Assembly (NCBI RefSeq): GCF_025150745.1
Contig: NZ_CP102282.1
Coordinates: 1,871,501-1,935,500, forward strand
From: Eubacterium ventriosum
Lineage (GTDB): Bacteria > Bacillota > Clostridia > Lachnospirales > Lachnospiraceae
Reading direction: 5' to 3'
Length of the DNA: 64,000 bases
Position numbers and translations under genes: made by a program. This document shows, in pieces, positions 54,770 through 63,191 of this stretch. Positions within the stretch are counted from its first letter, which is position 1, and each line of letters begins with the position of its first letter. The notes under the pieces were generated by a model. The model was not told where the DNA came from, searched no databases, and saw only the letters and a program-made list of their open reading frames with translations.

Positions 54770-54815
54770 GTTGAAATAAATTATTAGTACTACTGCTATT
54801 TAATCCAAATAGAGA

Positions 54816-55931
54816 TTAATTATCAATCATCTTATTTTTACCAATATTAGAAATTAAACGGTCTACCAAATCCAATATCCAAACAATTGCTTTATTAATC
54901 AGGTATAGTGCAAGTCCGCATATTGAAACAATAACAAGCAGTTTCACGTTAGCCAAAAGCTTGTCGCCGCCTTTTAACAGGTCAGGTAGGATTTTTGTAG
55001 CAATCCATTCCTGAACACAATAAAATTCCAAACTCATCATTCCCCAGAACCCTATTAGTTTATTAAGTCCTTTTCCAATAATGGCAAGTCCCCTAATGCT
55101 ATGTAATTTATCCAATACCTTTGCCATTAATAAAGGTAATGATATTGAAATTAGATAATTAGGAATGCAACAGTTAGATACTGGCAAAATAAGCCCTAAT
55201 CCCTTAAAGTTACTCTGATATGCTAAATACATACCCAATATGAATGTTAAAAGGATAAAAAGCCAATTTCTATGCGTTATTTTTATAGCTTTCTCTTTAC
55301 ACAAATATCCAATAAGGAATCCTGTTACAAATATTGGAATACGGTTGGTGAAGCCGTATAAATCTTCTCTCATAACATTTCTTGCCATAAGTGAAAACAG
55401 TAACCAAAGTTCTATGAATCCAGCAAAGAATAAATATTTATTTTCTGCTTTTTTGAAAAAATTATAAAAAACAGGTGTAAATAAATATAATGTTATAACT
55501 GCAGGAACAAACCATAAGAACAAATAAATATTTGTTTTATAAAAGCTTATTCCTGTTATGATATTAAAATAAAACTCATTGGTCCAATGGTCAATCTGGG
55601 ATACAATACTTGCCATAATTATAAATGGAAAGATAACTCTTTTTAGTCTGTTATAATAAAATCTTGAAACCGGATTTTTTTCAAGGGAATAATATAATCC
55701 CATTCCTGATAGTAATAAAAAGATGTCTACACCACAGAAACCGATTCTTTTTATAAAGTTTTCAGTTACAAAGAAAAAGCTTGTCTCATTAGTTACAATT
55801 TGCCATTCGTGAGTCATTAAAATCCATAATGCAGCAAACCCCATTAAAAATTTTCTGTACTTAAACAATAAGCTTAAGTCATTTTGTGCTTTTGTATTAG
55901 TTTTCTTATTTTCTTTTATATTTTCCTTCAT
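54816..55931 (-). CDS. Acyltransferase family 3 membrane protein
   Basis: A 371-aa polytopic protein, about ten hydrophobic segments, of the OafA/NolL acyltransferase family. The conserved early pattern is KYRKFLMGFAALWILMTHEW, then GFCGVDIFLLLSGMGLYYSL and FYYNRLKRVIFPF with the usual R. The substrate is probably a surface polysaccharide or lipid but cannot be named. AGGAGG lies about 15 bases before the ATG, slightly far. Confidence 0.82.
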   Translation of the reverse strand: MKENIKENKKTNTKAQNDLSLLFKYRKFLMGFAALWILMTHEWQIVTNETSFFFVTENFIKRIGFCGVDIFLLLSGMGLYYSLEKNPVSRFYYNRLKRVIFPFIIMASIVSQIDHWTNEFYFNIITGISFYKTNIYLFLWFVPAVITLYLFTPVFYNFFKKAENKYLFFAGFIELWLLFSLMARNVMREDLYGFTNRIPIFVTGFLIGYLCKEKAIKITHRNWLFILLTFILGMYLAYQSNFKGLGLILPVSNCCIPNYLISISLPLLMAKVLDKLHSIRGLAIIGKGLNKLIGFWGMMSLEFYCVQEWIATKILPDLLKGGDKLLANVKLLVIVSICGLALYLINKAIVWILDLVDRLISNIGKNKMIDN

Positions 55932-55998
55932 AGTTTTAGTTTTCGCCTCCTACTTTAACTTTATGACCTATCCTAAAGCGTGTACATTGCATAAAACA

Positions 55999-56030
55999 GG
56001 GACAGTATCCGAATTTTTGAACACTGTCCC
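55999..56030 (-). terminator. Probable terminator after the CobW gene
   Basis: GGGACAGT (55999-56006) pairs with ACTGTCCC (56023-56030), loop of 16. On the minus strand it is followed by TGTTTTATG, a weak T-tract. Confidence 0.5.
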
Positions 56031-56073
56031 AAAATCAAGCTTTAAAAATGTATATATTATTAGAATATATTTA

Positions 56074-57333
56074 TTAGTAAGCTAAGCAATCATCTAATGA
56101 TTTAATAATAGCTTCCTTGTCCATATCATGGCCAATAAATACTACTTTAATCATTCTGTCGCCTACTTTTTCATCCCAATCCTCAACTAATGTAGGATCT
56201 TCTTTCATCATCTTTGCACGAACTCTTCTAGGAGCTGTAGCAACCCACTGTCCTGCATTTGCAATGTTTATCTGCTTTCCTGCCTGTTCAAACATGTAAG
56301 CATCATTGTTGTTTTCAGCAGCCCAGATAATACCCTTACTTCTGATAATGCCCTTTGGCATTTCATCAAGCCAATCTTCGAATTTCTCTTTGGCAAAAGG
56401 TCTTCTTCTATAGTATACAAATGAGCCGATACCATATTCTTCTGTTTCACCTTCTCCGTGATGGTGATGGTGATGGTGGTGATGATGTCCGTGTCCGTGA
56501 TGTTCATGTTCATCGTGATCGTCGTGGTCGTGATGTTCATGATCGTGGTCATGGTCTTCATTATGTTCATGATGGTGTTCGTCGTGATCATCATCTTCGT
56601 CTAAGTCTGCTTCTTCTAATTCGTGAATCCAACCTGCTGACATACTTGATTTTTCAAAATCAAATCTGTTAGTGTTTAAGATTTCATCTACATCAATCTG
56701 GCCGTAGTTTGTTTCAAACATAACAGCTTCAGGCTGAAGTTTTCTGATAATAGCCTTAACTTTTCCAAGCTGTTCAGGTGTAACTGTATCAACTTTGTTA
56801 AGAATAATTGTATTACAAAATTCAATCTGCTGAATAATAAGGTTTTCAATATCTTCATCATCAATATTGTCTTTTACAAGGTTTTCGCCACAACCAAATT
56901 CATCAGCCATTCTTGCAACGTCAACAACTGAAACAATGTTGTCAAGTCTTGCAATCTGAGCTTTCTTGTCATATGAACCGTCTAACATTGTAATTGACTG
57001 TGCAATTGGAATAGGTTCGCAGATACCACTTGCTTCAATAAGGATGTAGTCAAACTTTCCTGTACCAATAAGGTCAATAATCTGATTGATTAAATCAACC
57101 TTTAAAGTACAGCAGATACATCCGTTCTGAAGAGGTACAAGATTGTCATCTTTCTGAGTAACCTGTCCACCTTTTTCAATAAGTGAAGCATCAATGTTTA
57201 CTTCACCGATATCGTTAACGATAACTGCAACTTTATATCCTTTTTGGTTTGATAAAACCTGATTAAGTAATGTTGTTTTTCCGGCACCTAAATAACCTGT
57301 AAGTAATGTAACCGGCACTAATTTCTTTTCCAT
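56074..57333 (-). CDS. CobW/COG0523 family GTPase with His-rich segment (metal chaperone)
   Basis: A 419-aa G3E-family GTPase. GYLGAGKT (13-20) is the P-loop, GCICCTL (C72, C74, C75) the metal site, and LNKVD the base-recognition motif. A histidine/aspartate run at about 250-292 lies between the G domain and the CobW C-terminal domain. Such proteins deliver zinc, cobalt or other metals; zinc is most likely, but no Zur box was seen. The start at 57333 follows AAAGGAAG; an ATG at 57351 overlaps it. It lies 34 bases downstream of the GH13 gene. Confidence 0.9.
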   Translation of the reverse strand: MEKKLVPVTLLTGYLGAGKTTLLNQVLSNQKGYKVAVIVNDIGEVNIDASLIEKGGQVTQKDDNLVPLQNGCICCTLKVDLINQIIDLIGTGKFDYILIEASGICEPIPIAQSITMLDGSYDKKAQIARLDNIVSVVDVARMADEFGCGENLVKDNIDDEDIENLIIQQIEFCNTIILNKVDTVTPEQLGKVKAIIRKLQPEAVMFETNYGQIDVDEILNTNRFDFEKSSMSAGWIHELEEADLDEDDDHDEHHHEHNEDHDHDHEHHDHDDHDEHEHHGHGHHHHHHHHHHGEGETEEYGIGSFVYYRRRPFAKEKFEDWLDEMPKGIIRSKGIIWAAENNNDAYMFEQAGKQINIANAGQWVATAPRRVRAKMMKEDPTLVEDWDEKVGDRMIKVVFIGHDMDKEAIIKSLDDCLAY

Positions 57334-57367
57334 ATCTATACTTCCTTTCATATATTGTAATCTATTT

Positions 57368-58669
57368 TTATGCTAAAAAATAAGCACTGTATGGAGCCAT
57401 TTTCAAACCGCCATCAAGGTTTATTATAGCACCTGAAAGCAAATCTGTAACCTGATTTTTTTCTGCTCCAAAATAAGCTGTATATTCCTGGTCATCAGCG
57501 TTGATTGCCACATATATTGTTTCATCACCGGTACTTCTTCTAAACACACACTGTTTGTTAGTTAAAACAGTTGATGAAAAATCTCCGTAATTTAATGCTT
57601 TAGAGTTCTTCTTTATATCTGCAAGCTTAGAGATAAATTCGCTTAATTCATTAAATTCCGGTTCTTTAAAAGAAGGTCTAAGAGCCGGATCCCCCTGACT
57701 CTTATCAGCTTTTGCCCCCCATTCACTTCCGTAATATACACAAGGTATGCCCGGCATTCCAAATAATAATGCGTAGATTAAAGGTAAGTGATTTTCGTTA
57801 GTCAGAATACTTGCAACTCTTGTAACATCGTGATTATCAACAAAACACAATAAATGTTTGCCTTTGTATAAAGTCCAGTTTTCAGGACCAAACTGACGAA
57901 GTAATGAATGATTAATTTCAAACATATTCATTGAATTAAAACTTGAATAAAGTCCCTTGTAACATTCATAGTTGGTTGCTGAATGTAACATTTCGTCATT
58001 CATTCTCTGATTGTAATCGCCGTGAAGCATTTCTCCCACAAGAAAAAAATCTTTTTTAAGTGAGTCTGTGTGACGTCTTAAACGTTTTAAAAATTCAAAA
58101 TCAAGGCAATAAGCTACATCAAGTCTTATTCCGTCAATGTCAAATTCATTAATCCAGAAACTTACTGCATCCAAAAGGTAATCTACAACTTCCGGGTTAT
58201 AAAGGTTAAGTTTTACAAGGTCGTAATTGCCTTCCCAACCTTCATACCAAAGTCCGTCATTGTAGTTAGAATTGCCATTTAAGTCAATATTAAACCAATG
58301 AAGATATTTAGAGTTCTCTCTATTGGCACATACATCCTGAAATTGAGGAAAACCACGTCCCACGTGATTAAAAACACCGTCTACAACAACTTTTATGCCG
58401 TTGTTGTGTAAATCCTTACAAAGATTCTTAAAATCCTCATTATCGCCTAATCTTACATCAATCTTTTTGTAATCTCTTGTGTTATATCCGTGAGTGTCAG
58501 ATTCGAACAATGGTGAGAAATAAATTGCGTTTGCTCCTAATTTCTTAATGTGTGGAATCCAGTCAGCTATTTTAGTGATTCTATGTTCCAAAACACCGTC
58601 ATTTTCAAATGGTGCACCACAGAATCCTAATGGATATATCTGATAAAAAACACTTTCATATGCCCACAT
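57368..58669 (-). CDS. GH13 alpha-amylase family glycosidase (intracellular)
   Basis: A 433-aa (beta/alpha)8 glycosidase without a signal peptide, so it should act inside the cell on imported oligosaccharides. Conserved GH13 regions are DGVFNHVG, GIRLDVAYCLD (nucleophile D184), LVGEMLHGDY (acid/base E213) and FVDNHDVTR (D281). A short C-terminal beta domain follows. It lacks the N-terminal domain of neopullulanases. The exact substrate is not determinable. AAAGGAGG precedes the start. Confidence 0.9.
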   Translation of the reverse strand: MWAYESVFYQIYPLGFCGAPFENDGVLEHRITKIADWIPHIKKLGANAIYFSPLFESDTHGYNTRDYKKIDVRLGDNEDFKNLCKDLHNNGIKVVVDGVFNHVGRGFPQFQDVCANRENSKYLHWFNIDLNGNSNYNDGLWYEGWEGNYDLVKLNLYNPEVVDYLLDAVSFWINEFDIDGIRLDVAYCLDFEFLKRLRRHTDSLKKDFFLVGEMLHGDYNQRMNDEMLHSATNYECYKGLYSSFNSMNMFEINHSLLRQFGPENWTLYKGKHLLCFVDNHDVTRVASILTNENHLPLIYALLFGMPGIPCVYYGSEWGAKADKSQGDPALRPSFKEPEFNELSEFISKLADIKKNSKALNYGDFSSTVLTNKQCVFRRSTGDETIYVAINADDQEYTAYFGAEKNQVTDLLSGAIINLDGGLKMAPYSAYFLA

Positions 58670-58699
58670 ATTCCAGCCTCCTTTTGTTTTATAATGCGC

Positions 58700-58745
58700 A
58701 AAAAGGAAATCCTACAAAAAGACAAATGCCTAATTTAAGATTTCC
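58700..58745 (-). terminator. Probable terminator after rsfS
   Basis: GGAAATC (58705-58711) pairs with GATTTCC (58739-58745). On the minus strand it is followed by a T-run, and the loop is long (27 bases). Confidence 0.45.
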
Positions 58746-58764
58746 ATTTTGTTAAAATTTATCT

Positions 58765-59112
58765 TTATAGTTCTTCTACATTTACGATTTTTCCGTCACG
58801 CCAGATTCTTTCCAAATCATAGAAAAGTCTGTCATCTTCATTAAATACGTGAACAATAACATCTTCATAATCAATAAGAATCCAGTTGGCGTTAGTATAG
58901 CCCTCTACGTGTTTTGGAGAAAGACCGGTCTTTGCAAATTCATCTTCAACATTGCCTGCCAATGCCTTAACCTGATTCTCGTTAGTTCCGCCAGCGATTA
59001 TGAAATAATCTGCTATTATAGAAATTTCAGAAATATCTATAATAGTAATGTTTACACCCTTTTTGTCATCAAGAGCATTGTATGCAATCTTTGCAAGTTC
59101 TTTTGAAGTCAT
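58765..59112 (-). CDS. rsfS: Ribosomal silencing factor RsfS
   Basis: A 115-aa protein that binds L14 and prevents subunit joining under starvation. SEISIIADYFIIAGGTNENQVKALA and GYTNANWILIDYEDVIVHVF are the RsfS/DUF143 signatures. It begins three bases after the nadD-yqeK gene behind GAGGAGAG. The order nadD-yqeK-rsfS is common in Firmicutes. Confidence 0.95.
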   Translation of the reverse strand: MTSKELAKIAYNALDDKKGVNITIIDISEISIIADYFIIAGGTNENQVKALAGNVEDEFAKTGLSPKHVEGYTNANWILIDYEDVIVHVFNEDDRLFYDLERIWRDGKIVNVEEL

Positions 59113-59115
59113 ATT

Positions 59116-60306
59116 TTATCTCTCCTCAATTAATTTTTTATAGAAATTATAAGCTGTAATAGTATTGTCGTCTATACAATCCAAAGATTTGGCTTTCAAA
59201 TATTCAACTGTATCTTCAAGAATCCTAAATGTAAGCATATCAAGGTCTGATAATGCTATGCTTCTTAATTCTTCAAGATGTGGCTGCTTAGTTCTGCCCG
59301 GCTCAATATAATCTGCACAAAATACTATTTTTTCAAGGTCTGTCATATTATCTTTTCCTGTTGTATGCCATGTTATGGCTGATAATATTTCTTCATCAGT
59401 TATGCCATATTTATTCTTTGCCATAAAAGCACCTACTTTTCCGTGCAAAAGAGAAGGATTTCTCTCTTCGAATACATTAATTGGAAGATTATTGTCCTTG
59501 CATATCTGCAAAAGTTTTTGGTCGCTGAAATTCTTTGCGCAATCGTGTAAAATACCTGCAAAATAAGCTTTGTTAGGATTAACATTAAATGCCTCAGCCA
59601 TATTTTTTGCTGTTTTTGCCACATTTAATGTATGAGTATATCTTGAAGGCTTTAGTTCCTTCTCCAAATCCCGTGTTATTTTGTTAATGGACCAGGCTCT
59701 GTTAACGTTAGTATCAGTATACAAATCATTATCGATAATATATTTATATACTGATTCCGGAACAGCTTTTTTAATCTCTTCGTGACTATGGGTTCTGATA
59801 AAGCCTGAAGAAATATCCATGGCTTTCATATCGATTATGCCAATTGTTGTGTTATAGGTTTTTTCTATTTCTTTGATTTTTGAATCCATTAAATCAAAGC
59901 TTTCGTCATCTCTTCTAACTGTAAGAAGTTTGGCATATTTTAAAATAATGTCAGGTCTGTACCAGCTCAAAAAAGACATAATTGAATCGCTGCCAAGAAT
60001 AAAATAATATTCAATGTCAGGATTTAATTCGTTAAGCAAATATAATGTATCTGCTGTATAAGTTACATCGTGCATATTAATTTCAAAGTCTGAAAATTCA
60101 ATATTTTCATATGGCAAAATTGCAAGCTTAATCATATTAATTCTATGAAAATTAGATGTAATGGTATTCTTGTCTTTGTGAGGTGGGTTTGGTGTTGGCA
60201 TTATCATAACCTTGTCAAGGTTAAACTGGTTAAGTGCAGTCTTTGCTATTTCAATATGAGCATTGTGTATTGGATCAAAAGTGCCACCTAAAATTCCTAC
60301 TTTCAT
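59116..60306 (-). CDS. nadD: NadD-YqeK fusion: nicotinate-nucleotide adenylyltransferase plus HD hydrolase
   Basis: 396 aa. Residues 1 to about 195 are NadD, with GGTFDPIHNAH (7-17) and the ISSGFIR motif, forming deamido-NAD from nicotinate mononucleotide and ATP. Residues about 205-396 are a YqeK HD domain, with H225, HD (254-255) and ITWHTTGK, a family that cleaves Ap4A symmetrically. The two are separate adjacent genes in Bacillus. The fusion is seamless here, without a frameshift. Confidence 0.94.
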   Translation of the reverse strand: MKVGILGGTFDPIHNAHIEIAKTALNQFNLDKVMIMPTPNPPHKDKNTITSNFHRINMIKLAILPYENIEFSDFEINMHDVTYTADTLYLLNELNPDIEYYFILGSDSIMSFLSWYRPDIILKYAKLLTVRRDDESFDLMDSKIKEIEKTYNTTIGIIDMKAMDISSGFIRTHSHEEIKKAVPESVYKYIIDNDLYTDTNVNRAWSINKITRDLEKELKPSRYTHTLNVAKTAKNMAEAFNVNPNKAYFAGILHDCAKNFSDQKLLQICKDNNLPINVFEERNPSLLHGKVGAFMAKNKYGITDEEILSAITWHTTGKDNMTDLEKIVFCADYIEPGRTKQPHLEELRSIALSDLDMLTFRILEDTVEYLKAKSLDCIDDNTITAYNFYKKLIEER

Positions 60307-60336
60307 AACTGTCTCCTATTTATGTCTATGGATTAT

Positions 60337-60630
60337 TTATGGAAGAATTATTTTTCTATTCTTTTCTTCTTTTGCAGGTCTGTATAATACAATTTTTCTT
60401 CCAATAACATGAACAACAGATGAATGTGTTCTATCAGCTAAAACTTCTGCAATTGATCTTGGATCATCAAAACAGTTTTTTAAAACACTTAATTTGATAA
60501 GTTCTCTTTTTTCTAAAGCTTCATCTATGGCTGCTGTAAGTTCAGGTGTAACAGATGACTTACCCACCTGAAAAATAGGAGCTTCCATAGCTGAAATCTT
60601 TCTTAAATAAGCTCTTTGTTTACTATTCAT
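60337..60630 (-). CDS. yhbY: YhbY family RNA-binding protein
   Basis: A 97-aa CRM-domain protein associated with 50S precursors. KQRAYLRKIS, VGKSSVTPELTAAIDEALEKRELIKLSVL and HVIGRKIVLYRPAKE are the family features. It sits between obgE and nadD, the standard Firmicute order. Confidence 0.94.
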   Translation of the reverse strand: MNSKQRAYLRKISAMEAPIFQVGKSSVTPELTAAIDEALEKRELIKLSVLKNCFDDPRSIAEVLADRTHSSVVHVIGRKIVLYRPAKEEKNRKIILP

Positions 60631-60656
60631 TTATTTTCTCCAATTATTAAACTATA

Positions 60657-61940
60657 TTATTTATAGTAATCAAACTGGTGACCGTAAATTTTTACTGTAT
60701 CACCATCTTCAATTCCAAGTTCCTCTAATTCTTCAAGGATACCGTTGTTCTTCATAAAGTTCTGGAAGAACATAAAGCCCTTTTCTGAATCAATATTAGT
60801 ATAACCAAGCATTCTCTCAATTCTTGGTCCTTCAACAGAATATAATCCGTCTTCAACTTTTTCAACAGTATATGGAAGTGATTCATTATCCTGGAATTCA
60901 AATGGGTCATATTCCTGTTCGTAAACAACAGGTTCGTCACCGAATTCATCTAAAAGACTTCTTACATAGAAAAGAAGTTCTTTTAATCCTTTACCACTAA
61001 CTGCTGAAATTGGAAATACCTTAATGTCAGGCTCAAACTCTTTTTTTATGCCATCGATAACTTCGTTAGTATCACCGTAAATTGCGTCAATTTTATTAGC
61101 TGCAATAACCTGTGGTCTCTTTAAAAGATCAGGGTTATAAGCCTCTAATTCTTTGTTGATTGCCTTAATGTCAGCTATAGGATCACGTCCTTCTACTGAA
61201 GCGGCATCAATCATGTGGATTATAACTTTTGTTCTTTCAATGTGCTTTAAGAACTTGTGACCAAGTCCAACACCTTCAGAAGCTCCTTCAATAAGTCCCG
61301 GAATATCTGCAATAACAAACCCTTTACCGCCGTCTAAGTCTACAACACCAAGATTAGGATTTAAAGTTGTAAAGTGATAGTTGGCAATCTTAGGATCTGC
61401 ATTAGTCACACGAGATAAAAGTGTTGACTTACCAACGTTAGGAAATCCTACAAGGCCAACGTCTGCAATACTCTTTAATTCTAATGTTACATTAAGTTCC
61501 ATTGCTTTCTGTCCCGGCTGGGCATATTTTGGAACCTGCATTGTTGCTGTTGCATAATGTTGGTTACCCTTTCCGCCACGACCGCCTTTTAGGACTACAG
61601 CTCTCTGATTATCACCACTCATGTCAGCAACAATCTTTCCTGTTTCAGCTTCTCTGATAATTGTTCCTTCAGGAACTTTTATAATAAGGTCTTCACCGTT
61701 TTTTCCTGTTTTATTCTGCTTACCGCCCTCCTGACCCGGTTCTGCTTTGTAATTGTGGTTATGTCTAAATTCATAAAGTGTATTTAAACCTTTATCTACC
61801 TGAAAAATAATGTCGCCACCTTTTCCACCGTCACCACCGTTTGGACCGCCATTTGGAACGTATAATTCACGACGGAATGAAACGTGTCCGTCGCCACCTT
61901 TTCCTGATTTTATATAAATTTTTGCGAAATCTGCAAACAT
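60657..61940 (-). CDS. obgE: GTPase Obg (CgtA)
   Basis: 427 aa. A glycine-rich Obg fold (RGGKGNQHYATATMQVPK) occupies residues 1-158. The G domain has [10 protein letters not shown] and NKID, and a C-terminal OCT domain follows (from about 350). It acts in 50S assembly and stress/ppGpp signalling. It is preceded by a hairpin that may reduce read-through from rpmA. Confidence 0.97.
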   Translation of the reverse strand: MFADFAKIYIKSGKGGDGHVSFRRELYVPNGGPNGGDGGKGGDIIFQVDKGLNTLYEFRHNHNYKAEPGQEGGKQNKTGKNGEDLIIKVPEGTIIREAETGKIVADMSGDNQRAVVLKGGRGGKGNQHYATATMQVPKYAQPGQKAMELNVTLELKSIADVGLVGFPNVGKSTLLSRVTNADPKIANYHFTTLNPNLGVVDLDGGKGFVIADIPGLIEGASEGVGLGHKFLKHIERTKVIIHMIDAASVEGRDPIADIKAINKELEAYNPDLLKRPQVIAANKIDAIYGDTNEVIDGIKKEFEPDIKVFPISAVSGKGLKELLFYVRSLLDEFGDEPVVYEQEYDPFEFQDNESLPYTVEKVEDGLYSVEGPRIERMLGYTNIDSEKGFMFFQNFMKNNGILEELEELGIEDGDTVKIYGHQFDYYK

Positions 61941-61994
61941 GTAATACCTCCAATCTTAGGGGTTAAAAACTGTAATGGGAGTTATCCCTGTTAT

Positions 61995-62034
61995 ATAAAA
62001 GAATAGGCTCCAAATCAGAAATGACTTGAAGCCT
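61995..62034 (-). terminator. Terminator or attenuator between rpmA and obgE
   Basis: AGGCTCCAAA (62005-62014) against CTTGAAGCCT (62025-62034) forms about a 10-bp stem with G-T pairs. The minus-strand tail ATTCTTTTAT is a modest T-tract. Confidence 0.5.
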
Positions 62035-62051
62035 GTTGTTACTTGTTTAAA

Positions 62052-62336
62052 TTATTCAGCTACTGGATATACAGAAACCTGTTTCTTGTCTCTGCCCTTT
62101 CTTTCGAATCTAACGATACCATCTGATGTAGCAAATAATGTATCATCACCACCACGGCCTACATTGATACCAGGGTGAATCTTTGTACCACGCTGTCTGT
62201 AAAGAATGTTTCCAGCCTTAACAAACTGTCCGTCTGCTCTTTTAGCACCAAGTCTCTTTGATTCTGAGTCTCTACCGTTCTTTGTAGAACCCATACCTTT
62301 TTTATGAGCGAAGAACTGAAGGTTCATCTTCATCAT
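62052..62336 (-). CDS. rpmA: 50S ribosomal protein L27 (precursor with cleavable N terminus)
   Basis: 94 aa. The start [14 protein letters not shown] carries the short extension seen in Firmicutes that is cut after the FF by Prp before L27 enters the ribosome. The mature start is [15 protein letters not shown]. The protease gene prp is directly upstream, with a two-base gap. AAGGAGGT sets the ATG at 62336. Confidence 0.97.
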   Translation of the reverse strand: MMKMNLQFFAHKKGMGSTKNGRDSESKRLGAKRADGQFVKAGNILYRQRGTKIHPGINVGRGGDDTLFATSDGIVRFERKGRDKKQVSVYPVAE

Positions 62337-62338
62337 AG

Positions 62339-62662
62339 CTATACCTCCTTATAATCTAATGATATAAAATCTCTGTTTTCTTCATATAAATCATTTAACC
62401 CTAAGGCCAAAGACTTAAATAATAGTTGGGATTGTTCTGACGATTTAGACTTGAACTTAAATTCAATTAATGCCTTATCAGGATTCTCATTTAAAATGAA
62501 CTTGTCATTTGTAAAAGAATCAACGGAATTAATAAAATTAATTGTCAAAACCGAAATCCCCGCACAAACAATGTCACTGCCCTCTTCAGCGTATCCGGAA
62601 TGTCCTAAAACTCTGAAACCAACAAATGAATTATTTGTTTTATAAAAAGTTATATTAGTCAT
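62339..62662 (-). CDS. prp: Ribosomal-processing cysteine protease Prp
   Basis: A 107-aa protease that removes the N-terminal extension of L27. The catalytic His is in [20 protein letters not shown] and the Cys follows in the same segment. It is located between rplU and rpmA, as is normal for organisms with extended L27. Confidence 0.93.
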   Translation of the reverse strand: MTNITFYKTNNSFVGFRVLGHSGYAEEGSDIVCAGISVLTINFINSVDSFTNDKFILNENPDKALIEFKFKSKSSEQSQLLFKSLALGLNDLYEENRDFISLDYKEV

Positions 62663-62676
62663 ACAACCACCTTCAA

Positions 62677-62985
62677 TTAAGCGTTGATCTTGTCAATCTT
62701 AACTTCTGTGTACTGCTGTCTGTGACCATTCTTTTTATGATAACCTGTTTTTCTCTTATACTTGTAAACGATAACTTTCTTAGCCTTGCCATCACCTACT
62801 ACTGTAGCTTCAACGCTTGCTCCGTCAACTGTTGGTTCACCAACCTTAACGTCATCACCGCCAACTAAAAGAACCTGGTCAAAAGTAAACTTGCTTCCAG
62901 CTTCAACACCAAGCTTTTCAACTCTGATTGTCTGGCCTTCTTCAACTTTATACTGTTTACCACCTGTTGCTATAATTGCGTACAT
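62677..62985 (-). CDS. rplU: 50S ribosomal protein L21
   Basis: 102 aa, starting [17 protein letters not shown] and ending [21 protein letters not shown], both typical. The ATG at 62985 follows TAGGAGGT; a GTG at 62994 overlaps that site. It is first in rplU-prp-rpmA and is preceded by an L21 leader. Confidence 0.96.
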   Translation of the reverse strand: MYAIIATGGKQYKVEEGQTIRVEKLGVEAGSKFTFDQVLLVGGDDVKVGEPTVDGASVEATVVGDGKAKKVIVYKYKRKTGYHKKNGHRQQYTEVKIDKINA

Positions 62986-63010
62986 TATGGGCACCTCCTA
63001 TTACTCATTA

Positions 63011-63067
63011 CTCGCCAGTTTCGGTGACTGCTATTGCAGTACTTATAACCACACTGAGCGGCATACT
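63011..63067 (-). ncRNA. Ribosomal protein L21 leader (cis-regulatory RNA)
   Basis: The transcribed strand from about 63067 reads GCCGCTCAGTGTGG, an ACTGC-aata-GCAGT hairpin, then CACCGAAACTGGCGAG. GCC...CAGT pairs with ACTGGC, enclosing the central hairpin. This matches the known Firmicute L21 leader, which probably binds L21 for autoregulation. Confidence 0.7.
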
Positions 63068-63073
63068 ATAGTA

Positions 63074-63102
63074 TAGTATCACAGGTATTTGCTCTTGTCA
63101 AA
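63074..63102 (-). promoter_or_regulatory. Strong sigma-A promoter for rplU-prp-rpmA
   Basis: Minus strand TTGACA (63102-63097), 17 bases, TACTAT (63079-63074). Confidence 0.78.
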
Positions 63103-63191
63103 CAAATTTTTTCATATTATAGAAATAATCTATAGAATTCTTTTTATTATTCATATTGTGAGAGGTTTAGCAATTATATAATCAGGTAATC

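Noticed and set aside
56117-56672. Plus-strand and frame-shifted reading frames across the CobW His-rich tract
   Set aside because: They arise from the trinucleotide repeats, lack ribosome sites and lie opposite a well-supported gene.
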